DNA from: Prevotellaceae bacterium
GTDB lineage: Bacteria; Bacteroidota; Bacteroidia; Bacteroidales; UBA932
Assembly (NCBI GenBank): GCA_031257655.1
Contig: JAIROF010000036.1
Span: forward strand, 1 to 16,853
DNA: 16,853 bases
Direction of reading: 5' to 3'
Shown: positions 16,666 to 16,853 of the stretch, piece by piece
Layout of the letters: each line of letters opens with the position of its first letter
Position numbering within the stretch: position 1 is the first letter of the stretch
Notes under the pieces: model-generated
Database searches by the model: none
The model's input: only the letters and a program-made list of their open reading frames with translations
Told to the model about the DNA's origin: nothing
Position numbers and translations under genes: made by a program

Positions 16666-16853
16666 ATGCACATAGCCAATCCGACATACGATGTGGTCTT
16701 CCGATTCATGATGGAAGACGAGCGGGTAGCCAAATCCTTCATTTCGGCAATCATCGAAGAGGAGGTTGTGGAGCTGGACTTCGCCGCGCAGGAGCATACG
16801 GTGCGCATCCCCAAGACGCAAGCTGCGCAGGAGGCGCAAAAGGAAGACTTTTT
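16666..16853 (+). CDS. PD-(D/E)XK nuclease family transposase-like protein, N-terminal part (runs off the window)
   Basis: Sixty-two codons are present before the window edge, open to the end. The start MHIANPTYDVVFRFMMED, then FISAIIEEEVVELDF and an AQEHTVRI segment, match the beginning of the Rpn/PD-(D/E)XK transposase-like proteins that occur in many copies in Bacteroidota genomes. The conserved nuclease residues would lie beyond the visible part. These proteins are linked to DNA cleavage and recombination, but most are uncharacterised. The ATG at 16666 lies 109 bp after the gyrA stop and follows an A-rich leader. Whether the gene is intact cannot be told from this window. Confidence 0.7.
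   Translation, partial: MHIANPTYDVVFRFMMEDERVAKSFISAIIEEEVVELDFAAQEHTVRIPKTQAAQEAQKEDF

Noticed and set aside
16593..16839. Two 73-codon minus-strand ORFs at the right edge
   Set aside because: They lie opposite the better-supported PD-(D/E)XK family start on the plus strand and show no recognisable features.

Overview
The window looks like chromosomal DNA from a member of the Bacteroidota, most likely a Bacteroidales-like anaerobe. The evidence is a promoter motif of the form TAnnTTTG ahead of several genes, the near absence of strong Shine-Dalgarno sequences, and Bacteroidota-type housekeeping proteins: a single-chain glycyl-tRNA synthetase, a YfhO-type membrane protein, and ClpC divergent from GyrA. 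The start of a PD-(D/E)XK transposase-like protein of a kind common in that phylum is also present. Most genes have intermediate to high G+C. Two ATPase genes and the DNA around them are visibly richer in A+T.

Layout, left to right. Positions 1-173 hold five exact-period 32-bp tandem repeats ending in a hairpin, followed by a promoter and a DUF4143-type AAA ATPase gene (275-1408, +). A 400-bp intergenic stretch full of inverted repeats (1409-1816) leads to glycyl-tRNA synthetase (1817-3367, +) and a large YfhO-family membrane protein (3432-5948, +). The YfhO gene ends convergently inside the last codons of a family 2 glycosyltransferase gene (5928-6677, -). That gene sits 16 nt behind a second, different DUF4143-type ATPase (6694-7953, -). 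Upstream of this second ATPase is an A+T-rich array of about a dozen degenerate palindromic units (roughly 7985-8680), also with a 32-bp period. The array is interrupted by a 226-bp element with 32-bp terminal inverted repeats (8228-8453).

The right half is core chromosome. On the minus strand, clpC (13703-11073), a two-helix HAMP-containing membrane sensor with no output domain (11045-10263) and the potassium-uptake subunit trkH (10266-8827) look like one transcription unit, and the last two genes overlap by ATGA. gyrA (14019-16556, +) diverges from clpC across a 315-bp intergenic region. The window ends 62 codons into a PD-(D/E)XK transposase-family gene.

How the parts may work together: translation (GlyRS), DNA topology (GyrA) and proteolysis (ClpC) are housekeeping. 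TrkH with the sensor protein suggests ion or turgor homeostasis. YfhO and the GT2 enzyme point to envelope glycan work. The accessory signal is the two unrelated-looking 32-bp repeat arrays, each directly upstream of a different AAA/DUF4143 ATPase, both containing a TATCCG core and palindromic structure. That pairing is the part most worth a second look. No rRNA, tRNA or CRISPR array was seen.
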